64,000 nucleotides of DNA from Pholiota molesta (Eukaryota; Basidiomycota; Agaricomycetes; Agaricales; Strophariaceae). Position numbers and translations under genes: made by a program. This document shows, piece by piece, positions 36,841-48,759 of the stretch (within the stretch, counting starts at the first letter, position 1; the number at the start of each line of letters is the position of its first letter). A model generated the notes under the pieces. It had not been told where the DNA came from and made no database searches. It was given only the letters and a program-made list of their open reading frames with translations. The DNA lies in contig JACGCK010000157.1 in assembly GCA_014925825.1 (NCBI GenBank), positions 41,276-105,275 of the forward strand, written 5' to 3'.

Positions 36841-39675
36841 CTACAAGAGGGACGTAATATGTGTCAGTCTGAGAGTTGTGAGTGAATCAACAAAACTGAC
36901 GATCTTGTGCGAAGAACCTAGTTGGGGTTTTTGGCTGTATCGAGGGTGTAGTATTTTCTGAACGAGTATAGTTGCGCCGTCAAAATCATGTCCAAGTAAT
37001 GAGCAACGAATGACGGTACCCACCGTAAACTACTCAGAAGTTCTTGGTATGTTTGTTCTGGTTTATTGGCTGTTGCGAATCAGTATAACAAGAATAAAAG
37101 ACAGGGAGGACAGGTACTAACTCAGCGCAGTAATGAACGCCTAAGCGGACAGTCAGCCATGGCCGTTCGATGTATGAGGGTAAGAGGAAAACTAACGTTA
37201 CTCATGGCCCCGACAGCCACTCCGCCTTGGAAGGTATCTGCACTTGTCTGGTCGTCCATACAACCCGACCACGATATCTAAATGCTAGTTGAGATCCATA
37301 TCGACTAGATGGGAAGCGCGAGCTTACGACATCCGCAGGAGTGGCCTTGGTTTGCCATTGTTTTGCACTGACATGCATTCCCTTCAATCGGGCATGGGAG
37401 GAGTACTATCAGATTTGAGCTTAGTATATCATGGCTGTACGTATTATGATCATAGGGCCTACCATATACAGAAGATCTGGTATTACCCGTTAGCGGAAGG
37501 GGTTTGAACACAATGAAAAAAGTTCGACAGACCCAGGACTGTTCCAGAATGGCAAGCCTTCGTTTTCATTGAGTTCAAGGGCAACAATCAATAAATGCGT
37601 ATATCGAACTTACATCGAATAACGCCTGAAAACCAATCTAAGTTCATCCGAGTTCTCATATCAGATGATAGAAGGTACTCACTGTCAACCGACATCCTTT
37701 CGGTAGCGGCTTGACCTAAATAAACCTTGTCAAATGGCCGTCACAAAACGTTGAGCACATGAGCTGTACCATAATCTCGTTTAGCGTCTGAAAATAACAG
37801 CACACCATGAGTAGAGCAGATGAAGGTATGAAGACTCCACGCACATCATCCACAATATGCCCACTGGTCTGATAATCCACCGGAAAGATCACTACACACA
37901 TGAACAAACGATACCAATGAGCGCCTAGATTCCGCAAGCCTAAAATCCGCCTTCGGCGCGAATGAACTCCCCATACAGATGCGAATCATCGGCGCCAAGG
38001 CTATTGGATTAAAAATGTGATGGTTATCACTTACCTTCGTCCCAGCCGTCTACTTCATCGCCATCCAAGTCCTTCGTTTGTCCACCATGTCCAGAATCTG
38101 GAAGGGAAGAGGGTCAATAAAGACAACAGAAAAATTGAGCATGACAAACGAGATCGAAGTGGGGGACAAATGGTATGAACGTAGATCCGAGTCATGCAGG
38201 TCAACCGGTCACAAGTCAGGTACCCTCCGTTGCACACAATGCCGGTGAGAGCGGGAGCGGTCTCGGAACTACGATTTGACCCAACATTCTTGGAACACGT
38301 CACTAGAACGGAAATCGAAAGCGTCACCGGCAACTTACAGTGGAAGAATAGTGCGTCATTCTGCTTCGCGCCCTTCACCAGCCAGCGAATGGCATTGATC
38401 ATGTTACTCTTGGTGGGTAAGGACCGCGGATCTCGAGTGTCGTCGGTGAGGATGACGATATCTTCTGGTTTGTAATTTCCATGGTCTATGAGTACCATAG
38501 TAAGAAGAGGGAAGGCGTTGACAGTTGATAAATTTGCTTTGGTCAAAAAGTACGGAGTTAGACGCACCGATCAAGAAGCGCCTAACATGTTTCGCGTCAT
38601 TGACACAGCCTCGAAGCTCATTTGGCTGGCCAAAATAATTAATCCCAATCTACACCACCCGCAAAGAAAGAAAGATCAGAACCCGACTTCCCTCCAACGC
38701 CCGCTAGGAATTGAACAGCACTCACACACAGCGCCTTCCGTCTCCCCGAACACGTCGAGTATCGGAAATTCGGATTGCGGGGGTCCTCCACATATCCGTG
38801 CTTGTGCCCACTGTGCCCCGCCTCATTCGGTTGGACATACCCTACCGGGAGCTGCGGCTGCGAGTTGGTCCTTCGCCGATGGTGCGCTTTCGTCAGTACC
38901 GCTTTCTTCTGGAGCTCCAGCGCTAAAGCATCTACAGAGGCCTTGCGTGAAGGGCCCGATGGGATGACGGCCGGTCGAGACCGTGAAAAATGGACCCGCT
39001 GCGGTGTCATTACCGCTGGGTTAGAAGAGGAAGTGTAGCCGGACGGGTATGTGAAGGATGGCGTCATCGGGCGCGGGAGGGGCATAGTAGGTACTTGACC
39101 CTCCGAATGCGAATGTACGTGTGGATGTTTGTGCTTGTGCTTCGTATGGTGCTTCGAGTGGTGGACGACGTGGACGACATGTTGAGTCGGATATTGCATA
39201 CTGGGGCTTGGAATTCTCGGCGGTATCGAGCTCGACGGAAAATCTCGAGTTCTAATCGAGCAAGAATTTGGCAAGAGGAGGTTTACGTTCTTTGCATGAG
39301 CATGGCTTCCACGCAATATGAATTCGAACTTACAAATATTGACCATATACTGGAGCCACTGGGGCCAAGGGAGGATAATAAGGGTTCGTTGGTGTTGTAT
39401 ATCCACGACTGTATGGATCCGGATGGAAGGGCGGGGCTGAATATGAATGGCTGCAAATATATAACGTTGACGAACGCGCAAATCATCTTCATGATGTGCG
39501 TATTGTAACTCACGCAACAGGGAAGCTATCATGGATCCCTGTATGTTCAGCTGGTTTATTCAACGAAAGACGTTTAGGAAACGTACGCAGGACTGGGTGT
39601 TCTCAATCGTGGTGGGTGAGGCGATCTACTTCGTTCTCTACGCTTCATCTCTTGAGCGTGGAAGTCCCACATCAT
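36841..39675 (-). CDS. MCA1: type I metacaspase
   Basis: A caspase-like cysteine protease that cleaves after Arg/Lys and acts in fungal cell death and protein quality control. The start at 39673-39675 gives MMWDFHAQEMKRRERSRSPH; the next exons form a Pro/Tyr-rich prodomain (FHPDPYSRGYTTPTNPYYPP) and a His-rich stretch. The p20 domain follows: GRRKALC, then IGINYFGQPNELRGCVNDAK, YKPEDIVILTDDTRDPRSLP, FFHYSGHGGQTKDLDGDEVD with catalytic His at 38087-38089, and FDACHSGTVLGLS with catalytic Cys at 37552-37554. The p10 part has PADV, then ISWSGCMDDQTSADTFQGGV and QTYQELLSSLR. It ends KYSQKPQ-like (RYSQKPQLGSSHKI) with a stop at 36841-36843. About 12 exons. The linker between p20 and p10 appears short. 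Confidence 0.9.
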
Positions 39676-41713
39676 CTTGGTATTCAGTTAGGTAGGTCGG
39701 TTTCGAGGTTGAAGACAATGAGACGAGTGGTGTTCCGAGCAAGAGAGATACTGTTACAGGGGCCGCAACCTGGATTAAGAGGCGAGTTATTGAGTAAGCT
39801 TCGAGTCAGGACCCAACCTGCCGTCTTACTCGGGCGTCAGGACGAAGGATGCCTTGAACTCATACGCGACAAGTTCGCGTGATCTGCCGGGATGGTGATT
39901 TACTAACCCACAATGCAAACGCAGTCAAGAATGATCCCACGGCGCTCCATCCAAGGACGAGAAAACCGACAACCTGTCCCACGTTGCGACAGCCTCGGCG
40001 CTGAGAAACCTATATTTGGGCGCCGTATGTCCGTATCAACTCCCCCGCAAGGCCCTCCTTGACGTTGGGCGGCTAAAGGTGTGCAAGATTTACTGAACTG
40101 CTGAGAAAATGAGCAAACAGGAAATCTTGAAATTAAGTTTCTGAGACGTACGTTGGAAAGAAATGCCATGCCTTCGTCTGCCTTCGTGGGTTATTCAGAG
40201 ACAAAAAAAAAAACGAAGGAAGGCGTTTGAAACCTTTTGATATCAAGTTCTCAGCACAGGTCGAGTTTTTCTGGTCAGGGGAACGGAAGAAGTCGGATGC
40301 AATCGACGAACGAGTGGTGGATTGTGGATTGTCAGTGTCAGTGTCACCGTCGCGGTCTGGTCGCGGTCAATCATGTCGAGTGATAGATTTCCCATCACTT
40401 ATTCATTTCCATCTCCGTTCGAAAATCCCAATCCACATAGCCACTTTCAATTCTGCTCAGGAACTATCCAAAAACTATTTCTGCTTGCAACTTTTCAGTT
40501 CTGGAAACAAAATCGATGTGCAAGATCATCGATCAAGCTTCGATCAAGTTTGATTTCACTATTGACCCCGTTTTCTGTATCAGCAGTCAAAACACCCAGC
40601 TTTAATATGACCACCTTCAAACTACCTTGAAGCTCTTCGTAGACTCGAATCGCACCGCACTGACCGCAGGGTCCACTTGCGCCTTGCTAGCGCCACTGTG
40701 TATGGTCATCGTGGAGACTTTAAGATACGGCGGATGGGTTATACGATGTACTGAGTAGATGTTGGACGCAAGTCACCGATAATCGTGAAATCAACTCCAC
40801 ATCATATCAGTAGGCTATTCCGAGCTTTTGAACAAGACGACTGGACTATACCTAAAAAGGGAATAGATCGTCAATTGACATGACATGTACAAATGAGCGC
40901 TTAGGACCAGGTATTCAGTGTGGGGCCACATAAGAATTATGATTGGAATTCAACGTTTGTTCCTGGTAAAACTACCTCGAGCTTGCAGTGACCCTTTGCT
41001 TCAAGTGATTTAATTAAAAATATGTAACGCCACTACAGGCTCCACGGACCTGAGTATCTCGCCGTGTACGAAATATCATTCATTTGAATTATCTGATGCG
41101 TCCAAACCTTTACGAAGTCGCAGATTAGCTTCCAATATATTTTCATGGCCAAGCATTGTTACCATCAAGTACAAAGTACTTACAGGTAGAAAAAAGAGTT
41201 CTTCTGGTCAGATTTGCGTCAGATAATCCATAGCTTGGCATACCACCTTGATCGGAATGTCAATCCGCCGCCTTCTGTCCTACAACTGTGCTGCGGTCTG
41301 TGCCCGCATCTCATCTAAATTTACACATTATCTTATCTACCATGCCAGTAGACAGGATGTCCGGCGTAGTGGGGTCTTATTTCCACGCTAGGCGGTCAGC
41401 GTTGAGCTCGTTCGTTGGCGCTGAACCTTTGTAATTACAATCAGAGGGTAAAATTTGTCTCAAATACCGAGGTACTGACCATGGCGAAGCTAGCTGATAT
41501 TACCAAACAATCACAGGATGATTATCATTCAAAGTAACTTTGTAACGAGTGATCCTTCTACTATGTACTCTAAAGTTAGCCTTCACAGCTTCTCCCGCCT
41601 GAAACGGGTCCGCTGAAAGCTGCCCGCGAGCGATAAGGTTATAAACAGTCGCTTTCATGAATCTATAACCTCCAGTCCTCCGACCTGCAATCGAACGACC
41701 CACTACATCGGAA
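39676..41713. other. intergenic region between metacaspase and DUF6533 gene
   Basis: About 2 kb between divergently transcribed genes. Contains an A12-type homopolymer near 40203-40213 and a small GTCAGT repeat near 40331. Open frames around 39900-40170 (-) and 40227-40630 (+) have no domain features. No gene supported. Confidence 0.5.
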
Positions 41714-43485
41714 ATGCCTCCTTTCCAGGTTTATGAATTGTAAGCTTCAACTACTTCGCTTATCCAAAGGTTCTTGCTCATCTCTCTTAGTGCTTTTGTC
41801 TGCTGCAGCATTGCGGCAGTTAGTGCGTATCTGATTTAAGCCTGAAAACCGTTTTCCGTGCTTATTCGCTTATCAGGTCTTCTTGCTTGGGATCATATCA
41901 TCACGCTTGATGCAGAGGTCTCCAAAATCTGGTCCAAAAAATTCTCCGGACCGACGGCGCTTTATGCCCTTCTCAGATATGGAACTCTTGTCGAGAAAAT
42001 AGCCGTTATGCTACTCGCATCGTGGTATATGACAGAGAGGGTGCGTTTTTTCGGCATCTCAAAATCTTCACTCTCATATTGTGATTGTTTTAGGGATGCG
42101 ACATTGCTGTTCGCTTCCAGATATTCCCCATGGTACTGAGGACTTTGGCATTCAATGGTCCGTCCGAGCTTCTCGCTTTCTCCGAGAAGTACTGCGACTG
42201 ATGATATGGTACTAGTGTTTTCCGCCCTTCGTGTGTACGCCCTTATGGGAAACAAATTACCACTGGCAATTTTTGTGCTCCTACTTTGTCTACCGTCGTT
42301 GATAACCCCTGCCGTACGTGTGGTGTAATCTTTGACAGACTATCAACTAATGGATGGATAATATTCTAACAGTACGTTTATGCGCACCAATGGTCCTCAG
42401 GAGTCGATCGGTACGGATGTGAACTATCATATCTCGCTTCCCAACCTGTCCACGACCGATGTGTATGTATCCTTTTTTAGTTTTTAGTGAGAAAATTCCA
42501 TATGTGTTAACACCTTCTACTGTTAGGAGTAACACTATTGCTGCTAGGCATTATTTCAAGCTCACCATCAACGATCATGACAGTGCGGATCTCTGGTATT
42601 TTGGCCGATCTTTTGGCGGAGATCATCGTCATTGGAGTGACGTTCAGAAAGACCGCTCATATTCGAGGAAACCTTCCTCTTGATAAACAAAGCAAGCTTC
42701 CAAGTCTTTCGGGATTGATCCTTCGAGATGGTGAGACGACCTTTGGTACTCGCAGATGGTTTACTGAATCTGTTTTTTTTTTCAGGAACACTCTACTTCG
42801 TGTGAGAATACGTTGCGACTTATATGTCTAATATTTACGAAGCTGATAATCTGATAGTGCTTTGCTGATTCTATCGCTCGCTGATATGTTGGTTCTCATC
42901 GTGAGTCGCTATTTAGTTAGGGATTTAAAAATCTTCTAAAAAATCAACAGTTTGACCATGTGGTAAGAGCTCAATGGTATCGAAAATGTCACCAGCTCAC
43001 TTCTTGTGAAATTGACACAGCCTCAAGCCGTCGTAGGCTATGACTACTGGGTAGTACCATACTATACACCAGTGTAAGACCTGTTTATTCACTCAATTAT
43101 CGGACGATTGACTTATCTTGTCTGTAGATTCCGTACGATTATTATCTGCCGCTTCCTCCTTACCCTGCGAGCCATCTATCAAGGCGGCGATGAGGAAGAC
43201 AACGAGAAATCGCAAATTGGAACCCTCCGATTTGCCTCAAGGGTTGTAGGAAGCTTAGGTGCACCCGTGGAGACCAATCCCACACGGTTTGCAGAGGGAA
43301 GCGAGGATGATGACTACGATGAAGAGATCATGTATTCCAGGGATCCACTCGCCGCGGGTTTAGTATCTGAAGGACCCTCCAAGGCCGAGGACAACTGTCA
43401 AGAGAATTTGAGGCCGCGGCATAGTTCTCATGGCACACGCATCTCCGATGACACAGAGGCTGCAGCTGGAAGCAACGTCGCTTAG
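41714..43485 (+). CDS. DUF6533-type seven-helix membrane protein
   Basis: A basidiomycete DUF6533 membrane protein. The first short exons join as MPPFQVYEFAFVCCSIAAVS and LLAWDHIITLDAEVSKIWSK, the family signature, then FSGPTALYALLRYGTLVEKI and AVMLLASWYMTER. Later hydrophobic exons include VFSALRVYALMGNKLPLAIF and ILSLADMLVLI, and a cytosolic loop VTFRKTAHIRGNLPLDKQSK. The C-terminal tail is soluble and acidic (GSEDDDYDEEIMYSRDPLAA), ending at 43485. About ten introns were placed from conserved splice signals; not all junctions were checked. The family has GPCR-like topology, but no ligand or signalling role is established. It lies directly upstream of an SDR gene on the same strand. Confidence 0.82.
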
Positions 43486-43792
43486 AACATTTCGATGTGT
43501 GCTCGATTCCAAACTTCGGGCATAAAGTAGAATAATTATAGTGTCTTTAAAACCATACTTTTGGATGAATAATACAGTAATCGCAATTAAATGACAACGT
43601 CAAATGACCAGATTTCTCATGGTAAAATGAAAGCAATGCGGTATTTCCGCGGACATAATTATTCTGAACATGGCCATGAATACTAAATTCGCTGTTTGAG
43701 CGCCTCCGTTCAACTTCAATTCAATCATGTGATACTAAGAGGAATTTTCTGATTTGTTATCAGTCATCAAAGCAATGTTCTGTGATGGCCAG

Positions 43793-43800
43793 TATAAAAA
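43793..43800 (+). promoter_or_regulatory. TATA box of the SDR gene
   Basis: AGTATAAAAAACACC lies about 70 bases upstream of the ATG at 43864, the usual distance in fungi. The surrounding 380-base intergenic region (43486-43863) shows no gene. Confidence 0.55.
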
Positions 43801-43863
43801 ACACCATCACTTGCTGAGTAGGCGATACATTCACCAAATTCAACTTTCGCGCTTGTACACACA

Positions 43864-45153
43864 ATGACCTCTCAACTTGTCTGGCTTATCACAGGAACCT
43901 CGTATGTTTATTCTATCACTCAAGTTTTGCGCCGTCCTTTAACTTTCCTACGCATGCGAACCAAATAGGTCAGGTCTTGGAAGGCAGCTTGCGCTTGAGG
44001 CGTTGGAGCGTGGTGAAAAAGTCATCGCGACTGGCCGCGCGCGCTCGATCGACAAGTTGGACGATCTCAAAGCACGGGGAGCAGACATCGTCGAGTTGGA
44101 TGTGACGTCGCCGTTGGAAACGCTGCATGAAGCGGCGAAAAAGGCCGTCGCTATCCATGGAAGAATTGATGTGCTTGTGAATAATGCAGGTGAGCGTCGC
44201 TGTTCGCTATATTTTATATAGCGCCGACTCTTGACAATCACGCTAGGCTATATTTTGGTTGGCGCCATCGAGGAGAGCACGTATGTACATTCCACGCCAA
44301 GATCTATAAAGATACACTTATAATCCATTTTCGTACTCACCCGAATCATCCTATAGCCCAGAGGAAACGCTGGATCAATTTAAGTGAGTAGGATTCAATA
44401 CATCCACGAGTTTTCTTGACCCATCTTCCAAACATTTGATATTTAGCACCAATGTGTTTGGCGCTTTAAATGTTACCAGAGCGTTTCTTCCCTACATGCG
44501 GGAGAAGAAAACGGGTACCGTGGTTTGGATTGGCTCTTTAGGTGGCTGGAGGTAAGCTTTCGATCACTTTATGCTGCCAATCAAGTGATATTGACTTGCA
44601 ATGCAAGATCGGTACCTTATGCAGGCCTTTATGGCACCACGAAATGGGCGCTTCGAGGTACGTGCCATAAAATACCGAGTGAAATACACAATTGATCAAA
44701 TTGCAATATCTAGGTATTTCTGCGAGTCTCCATGACGAAATCTCGCCGCTAGGACTTCGAAGCATTTGTATCGACTTTGGTTACTTCCGTACCTCATTCC
44801 TCGAGGCCGATCAACGTAAACCCAAAGTGGCGAGGATCTCGGATTATCAGGAGACATCCGAACGTGTTGAAGCGGCGCTGCAAGGTGAACCATTCCCGAT
44901 ATCGTGTTCCACGAGATCACTAAAGAAAATTATGACGACTACAGCTTATAATGGCAAGCAGCCCGGAGACCCTCTCAAGGGCGTCAAGATAATGGTCGAT
45001 GTTGTGCGAGGAGAAGGGCAGGCTGCGGGGAAAGAATTTCCTCCTGCGCTGGCGCTTGGGACGGACTGCTACACTGTGGTGAAGACAGAATCGGAGCGGT
45101 CACTAAGACTGTTGGAAGAGTGGAAAGAAGTTACAGCGAGCACCGACTTCTAA
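43864..45153 (+). CDS. short-chain dehydrogenase/reductase (SDR)
   Basis: A classical SDR of about 280 residues. MTSQLVWLITGTS joins SGLGRQLALEALERGEKVIA, giving the TGTSSGLG cofactor motif; IVELDVTSPLETLHEAAKKA and GRIDVLVNNAG supply the NNAG motif. Later come TNVFGALNVTRAFLPYMREK, VVWIGSLGGWR with catalytic Ser, and VPYAGLYGTTKWALRG with the YxxxK pair, then LHDEISPLGLRSICIDFGYF. The last exon ends in VVKTESERSLRLLEEWKEVT and a stop at 45151-45153. Introns split the gene into about seven exons, several very short (for example the 9-15-base pieces around 44270-44390). It probably reduces or oxidises an alcohol/ketone with NADP(H); substrate unknown. The active-site residues are all present. 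Confidence 0.9.
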
Positions 45154-45675
45154 ATATTTAGAATAAAGTGTGAAAACGAAGTTCTGCTCTCATAAATGAG
45201 TTGATTTAATGGGAAATTCTTATTAGAGCAGATAAAAATGCCGGCCAATGTAATCGAAGTTGGTCCGTAAGTATTTCAAGCCTTGTACTGGCAGATCGTT
45301 CACTCCGCTTTAAAGCGAAACAAATCAGTCAACCGCAAATACAGCACCACAACTCGATATCATTGTTTGAAAGAATGGTTTGCGTTAAGTCTGTTAAGTT
45401 GTGCACTACCAATACTAGGGGTAGCGCCCGGTAGCGCTAAGCGTTGAACGTTGAACGTTGGAATTTTGAAACCTTGAAGCGCCGACGCGTCGACGCGTTG
45501 ATGCGTTGACGCGTTCTTTGGTCATGTTGATTACAAACTTCCCCGGAAGTTATCCGAGCGGGAAACGAACCGTCCTTGACCTCCTCGCGTCACGTCAGGA
45601 TACCCAGTCACCAACACCACACTACGTAGCTCCCAGGTCATTGTCAGTGTTCGAGAATGCATAAGAATCTTCTAA
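45154..45675. other. intergenic region with repeat-rich promoter
   Basis: About 520 bases between the SDR and the first dienelactone hydrolase gene. Its middle (45418-45515) holds three families of short direct repeats, described separately. Confidence 0.55.
45418..45515 (+). repeat. short direct repeats including 8-bp ACGCGT array
   Basis: Three repeat types follow each other: GGTAGCGC twice with an 11-base period (from 45420), GTTGAAC twice plus GTTG (45443-45458), and four 8-base units CGACGCGT, CGACGCGT, TGATGCGT, TGACGCGT (45483-45514). Three of the last carry ACGCGT, the core bound by MBF-type (Mbp1/Swi6) factors in ascomycetes. The block lies 160-260 bases upstream of the first hydrolase ATG. 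Confidence 0.7.
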
Positions 45676-47076
45676 ATGAATACCTTGCGCACTCCCGTCA
45701 ATCACCTCGCCATAGCTCGCCATGCTGTCCCCCTACGAGCCGCCTTATCCCATTCCCACAATAGATTCAGATTCATCCATATAAAAGCGCCAATCTCGGA
45801 ATCCATTCGTTATCTTCCCCCTTCCGCATCTTTACTGCCGAAGCATCGTATCCCAAGCGCATCGAAGATGTCCACATCATCCACTTCGCCCGCCATCGCA
45901 GGCCCGATCAGCGACCACTGTGCGCAGGGGGTGAAGCACACCGGGGACGCCGTTGGGAGGGTGGAGACGATCGCGGGCGTCGAGACCTACATCTCCGACC
46001 CCCCCGCTGGCACACCGGGCCCTAAGAAGGTTATCCTCTATTTCGCGGACATCTTCAGCCCTCTGTTCATCAACGCGAAGCTGCTGCAAGACTATTTCGC
46101 ATCGCAGGGTGTGTATTTTGCGTTCAGCGTGCTGGGCGTGGCTGATGTTTGCGCGGTGTGCATAGGGTTCTACGTCTTGGGCCTTGATTACTTTTTCGGA
46201 GACCCGGTGCAGAACCACGCCGACGAGCCCGGTTTTGATAGGGCTGCGTGGGTCAAGAAGGTCAAGGGCCTCGCGGATGAAGCGACGCCGAGGTGGATTG
46301 ACGCGGTCGGCGAAAAATATGGTGTGTGGCCAACGAGTTCGTCGGCGTGCTTTTGAGAGTTGACGTCTGCGTATACTAGGCCCAGACGCAAAGTACGCCG
46401 CAGTTGGTCCGTCTTTGCAACGCATATATTGACATGGTTGGTCTTGAACTGACGCTTTTCTGCCCATAGGTTATTGCTTCGGCGGTCCTTATGCTCTCGG
46501 ACTCGCAACCACCGACAAGGTCGTCGCAGGTACGCTTTTGGCTATCATAAGACTAAGGAGAGACGTCTGACAGCTTTGTACAGCCGCTTTCGCCCACCCT
46601 GCGTCTCTGAACGAAGATCACTTCAAACAACTAAAAAGTAAGAACATCCATACGCCAATTCTCGTATCCCCACTAACAGCCCCTCCAATCCATAGAGCCC
46701 CTCCTTCTCTCCTGCGCCGGTCCGTATCCCATTCCCCGCCGCACCACCCACCCCAGCCGCTAACACACTGTCTCTGTTTGTTTATTTTACATAGAGACGG
46801 ATAGGACCTTCCCCGCCGCGGCGCGCCACCGCGCGGAGGACATCCTCGCTGAGATCAAGGCGACGTACCACGTGCAGCTCTTCTCCGGCGTGAGCCACGG
46901 GTTCGCGACGCGTGGGGACCCGAATGTGGAGAACGAACGTACGTGGAAACTTGAAGTCGATATCTGGATGTTGGGAGCTTGACTGACTGACCTCGGCGTT
47001 ATGCATAGGTTGGGCAAAGGAAGAATCAGCGCGGAGTATTGTGGGGTGGTTCAAGAGGTTCGCTGATAGTTCGTAG
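45676..47076 (+). CDS. dienelactone hydrolase family protein 1, with possible mitochondrial presequence
   Basis: First of three tandem dienelactone hydrolase-type alpha/beta-hydrolases. The catalytic triad can be followed through the exons: Cys in GYCFGGPYALGLATTDKVVA, Asp in ETDRTFPAAARHRAEDILAE, His in VQLFSGVSHGFATRGDPNVE. Other shared text: FADIFSPLFINAKLLQDYFA, GFYVLGLDYFFGDPV, AAFAHPASLNEDHFKQLK and SIVGWFKRFADSS before the stop at 47074-47076. About eight exons. Unlike its paralogs, the frame begins 64 codons earlier at 45676 with an Arg-, His- and Ser-rich, acid-poor stretch (MNTLRTPVNHLAIARHAVPL) typical of mitochondrial targeting; the paralog-like start is the ATG at 45868 (MSTSSTSPAIAG). 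Such enzymes hydrolyse lactones of aromatic breakdown or similar esters; the true substrate is unknown. Confidence 0.87.
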
Positions 47077-47476
47077 GGTTTCGGCCACGGAGAAGGGAAG
47101 AAGAAGAAGAGCATGTAATGTTATCGCGTTGTTTCAATCAAGTGCCACTTCATGAACGCGTCATATTCCCTCGAGATTGTGAATCTTAGAGAGATTGGCC
47201 GACAAGCTTCGTTATCTGGCGAGTTTTTGATAACTGCCCACCACGCTCGCATGGAGGTTTGGGCTTCCGGCTCTCATGATATAATTGAATCCCCTTCAGT
47301 TGACAAATTTTCGCGCTGACGTTCTCATGTCCAGATACAGAGAGCTTCCTAAACCGCCCTTCCACCGTTCCTTCCCATAAGCCCATTCTCACCCCAGAAA
47401 AACCTCCACGGCCACACCCCTTCCCTTCATCGCATCGACACTACCTCAACACACCAAGCTAGGCTCGCAAGCAAGT
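47077..47476. other. intergenic spacer between hydrolase paralogs 1 and 2
   Basis: 400 bases, with a C/T-rich stretch in the last 100 bases before the second hydrolase start. No gene or repeat of note. Confidence 0.5.
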
Positions 47477-48759
47477 ATGACTACGACCGACGACACCTCC
47501 CCGCTCCTCGCGGGCACGTTCGGCGAGTGCTGCTTCACGGCGTTCCAGTTCCAGCTCGAGGGCGAGCCCGTCGGCCGGATCGAGGAGATCGCGGGGTTCC
47601 AGACGTACGTCTCCGACCCGCCGCCTGCGCGCAGCACGACAGCGGACGGGCTCGGGGGGAGGAAGAGGGTGCTGTTGTTCTTCGCGGATGTGTATGGCCC
47701 GTTTTATGGGACGGCGAAGTTGTTGCAGGATTATTTTGCGGGGCAGGGTGCGTTTGCTATTATTGTTGTTGCTTTTTATGTTAATATTATTGTGTTTTTT
47801 ACGGTGTGTCGTCCGTGTGGGTTGCTGACTTGGTTGGTGCAGGCTTTTGGGTGCTCGGGGTAGATTATTTCTTTGGGGAGTATTACTATCAGCACCGCGG
47901 GACGCCGGGGTTTGATATGACGAGGTGGGTGGAGCGGAAGCTGCGGGAGGCACTGCCGGTGACGCCGCGGTGGGTGGAGGAGGTGAGGCGGATGCATGGT
48001 GCGTATATGATTTGGTTGGCGGGGTGTGGATCAGGGAGAAAAGGTATTGATTGTGGAATTTTGGTTTAGGCGAGGACGCGTTATACTGCTCTGTCGGTAG
48101 GTCGTTTTCTTTGCATTCTTATTTTTTTGGCGCATGTGGGGTTGAATTTAGCACTTTTCAGGGTATTGCTTTGGAGGCCCTTTCACTACGGATTTGGCCG
48201 CGACGGACAAGGTCGTTGCAGGTATGATCCATAGACACACGCCGTCTCGAGGACCAGACCTGATCGGGTACTTCTCAGCTGCGTTCGCCCATCCTGCCTT
48301 CTTGACCGAGGGCCAGTTCCGCAAAGTGAAGCGTACGTTCCTTCGTCCAATAACCCTGGCTGTCACTCATACTCATACAATCGAAAGAGCCATTGCTGCT
48401 CTCATGTGCTGGTAAGCTCTGCGGCACCCTCCTCCATATGTTGATATTGATATGTCGTATGCCCTCAAGAAACGGACCACACCTTCCCCACGGCTGCGCG
48501 ACACAGGGCGGAGGATATCCTGGCTGAGGTGAAGGCGACGTACCATGTGCAGGTGTTCTCGGGCGTCGAGCATGGGTTCACGCGGGGGGATCCGACTGTG
48601 GAGAATATCCGTGAGTGCAGTGTGGATTTATTAGCTGTGTTGGAGATGTTTGTGCTCATGATTTTTTACTTCGTGGATGATGATGTAGGTTGGGCGCGAC
48701 AGCAGTCTGCGGAGAGCATCGTGGCGTGGTTCAAGAGGTTTATTGCGTTGCAGTCTTGA
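47477..48759 (+). CDS. dienelactone hydrolase family protein 2
   Basis: Second tandem paralog. It starts MTTTDDTSPLLAGTFGECCF, with GRIEEIAGFQTYVSDPP, and has the same exon layout as its neighbours: LLQDYFAGQ, GFWVLGVDYFFGEYYYQHRG, TPRWVEEVRRMHG, GYCFGGPFTTDLAATDKVVA (nucleophile Cys), AAFAHPAFLTEGQFRKVK, ETDHTFPTAARHRAEDILAE (Asp), and HVQVFSGVEHGFTRGDPTVE (His). It ends SIVAWFKRFIALQS at 48759. The first exon is much GC-richer than the corresponding exon of copy 3. No targeting peptide is seen, so a cytosolic place is inferred. All triad residues are present, so it should be active. Array order and shared introns point to tandem duplication. Confidence 0.88.

Noticed and set aside
37536..37560. 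Apparent loss of the metacaspase catalytic Cys
   Set aside because: Using the acceptor AACAG just after this point removes the active site, but the upstream acceptor GAAG gives ACHSGTVLGL with Cys intact. The gene is therefore not called a pseudogene.
39903..40630. Small frames between metacaspase and DUF6533 gene
   Set aside because: Short, without conserved motifs, in AT-rich sequence with homopolymers.
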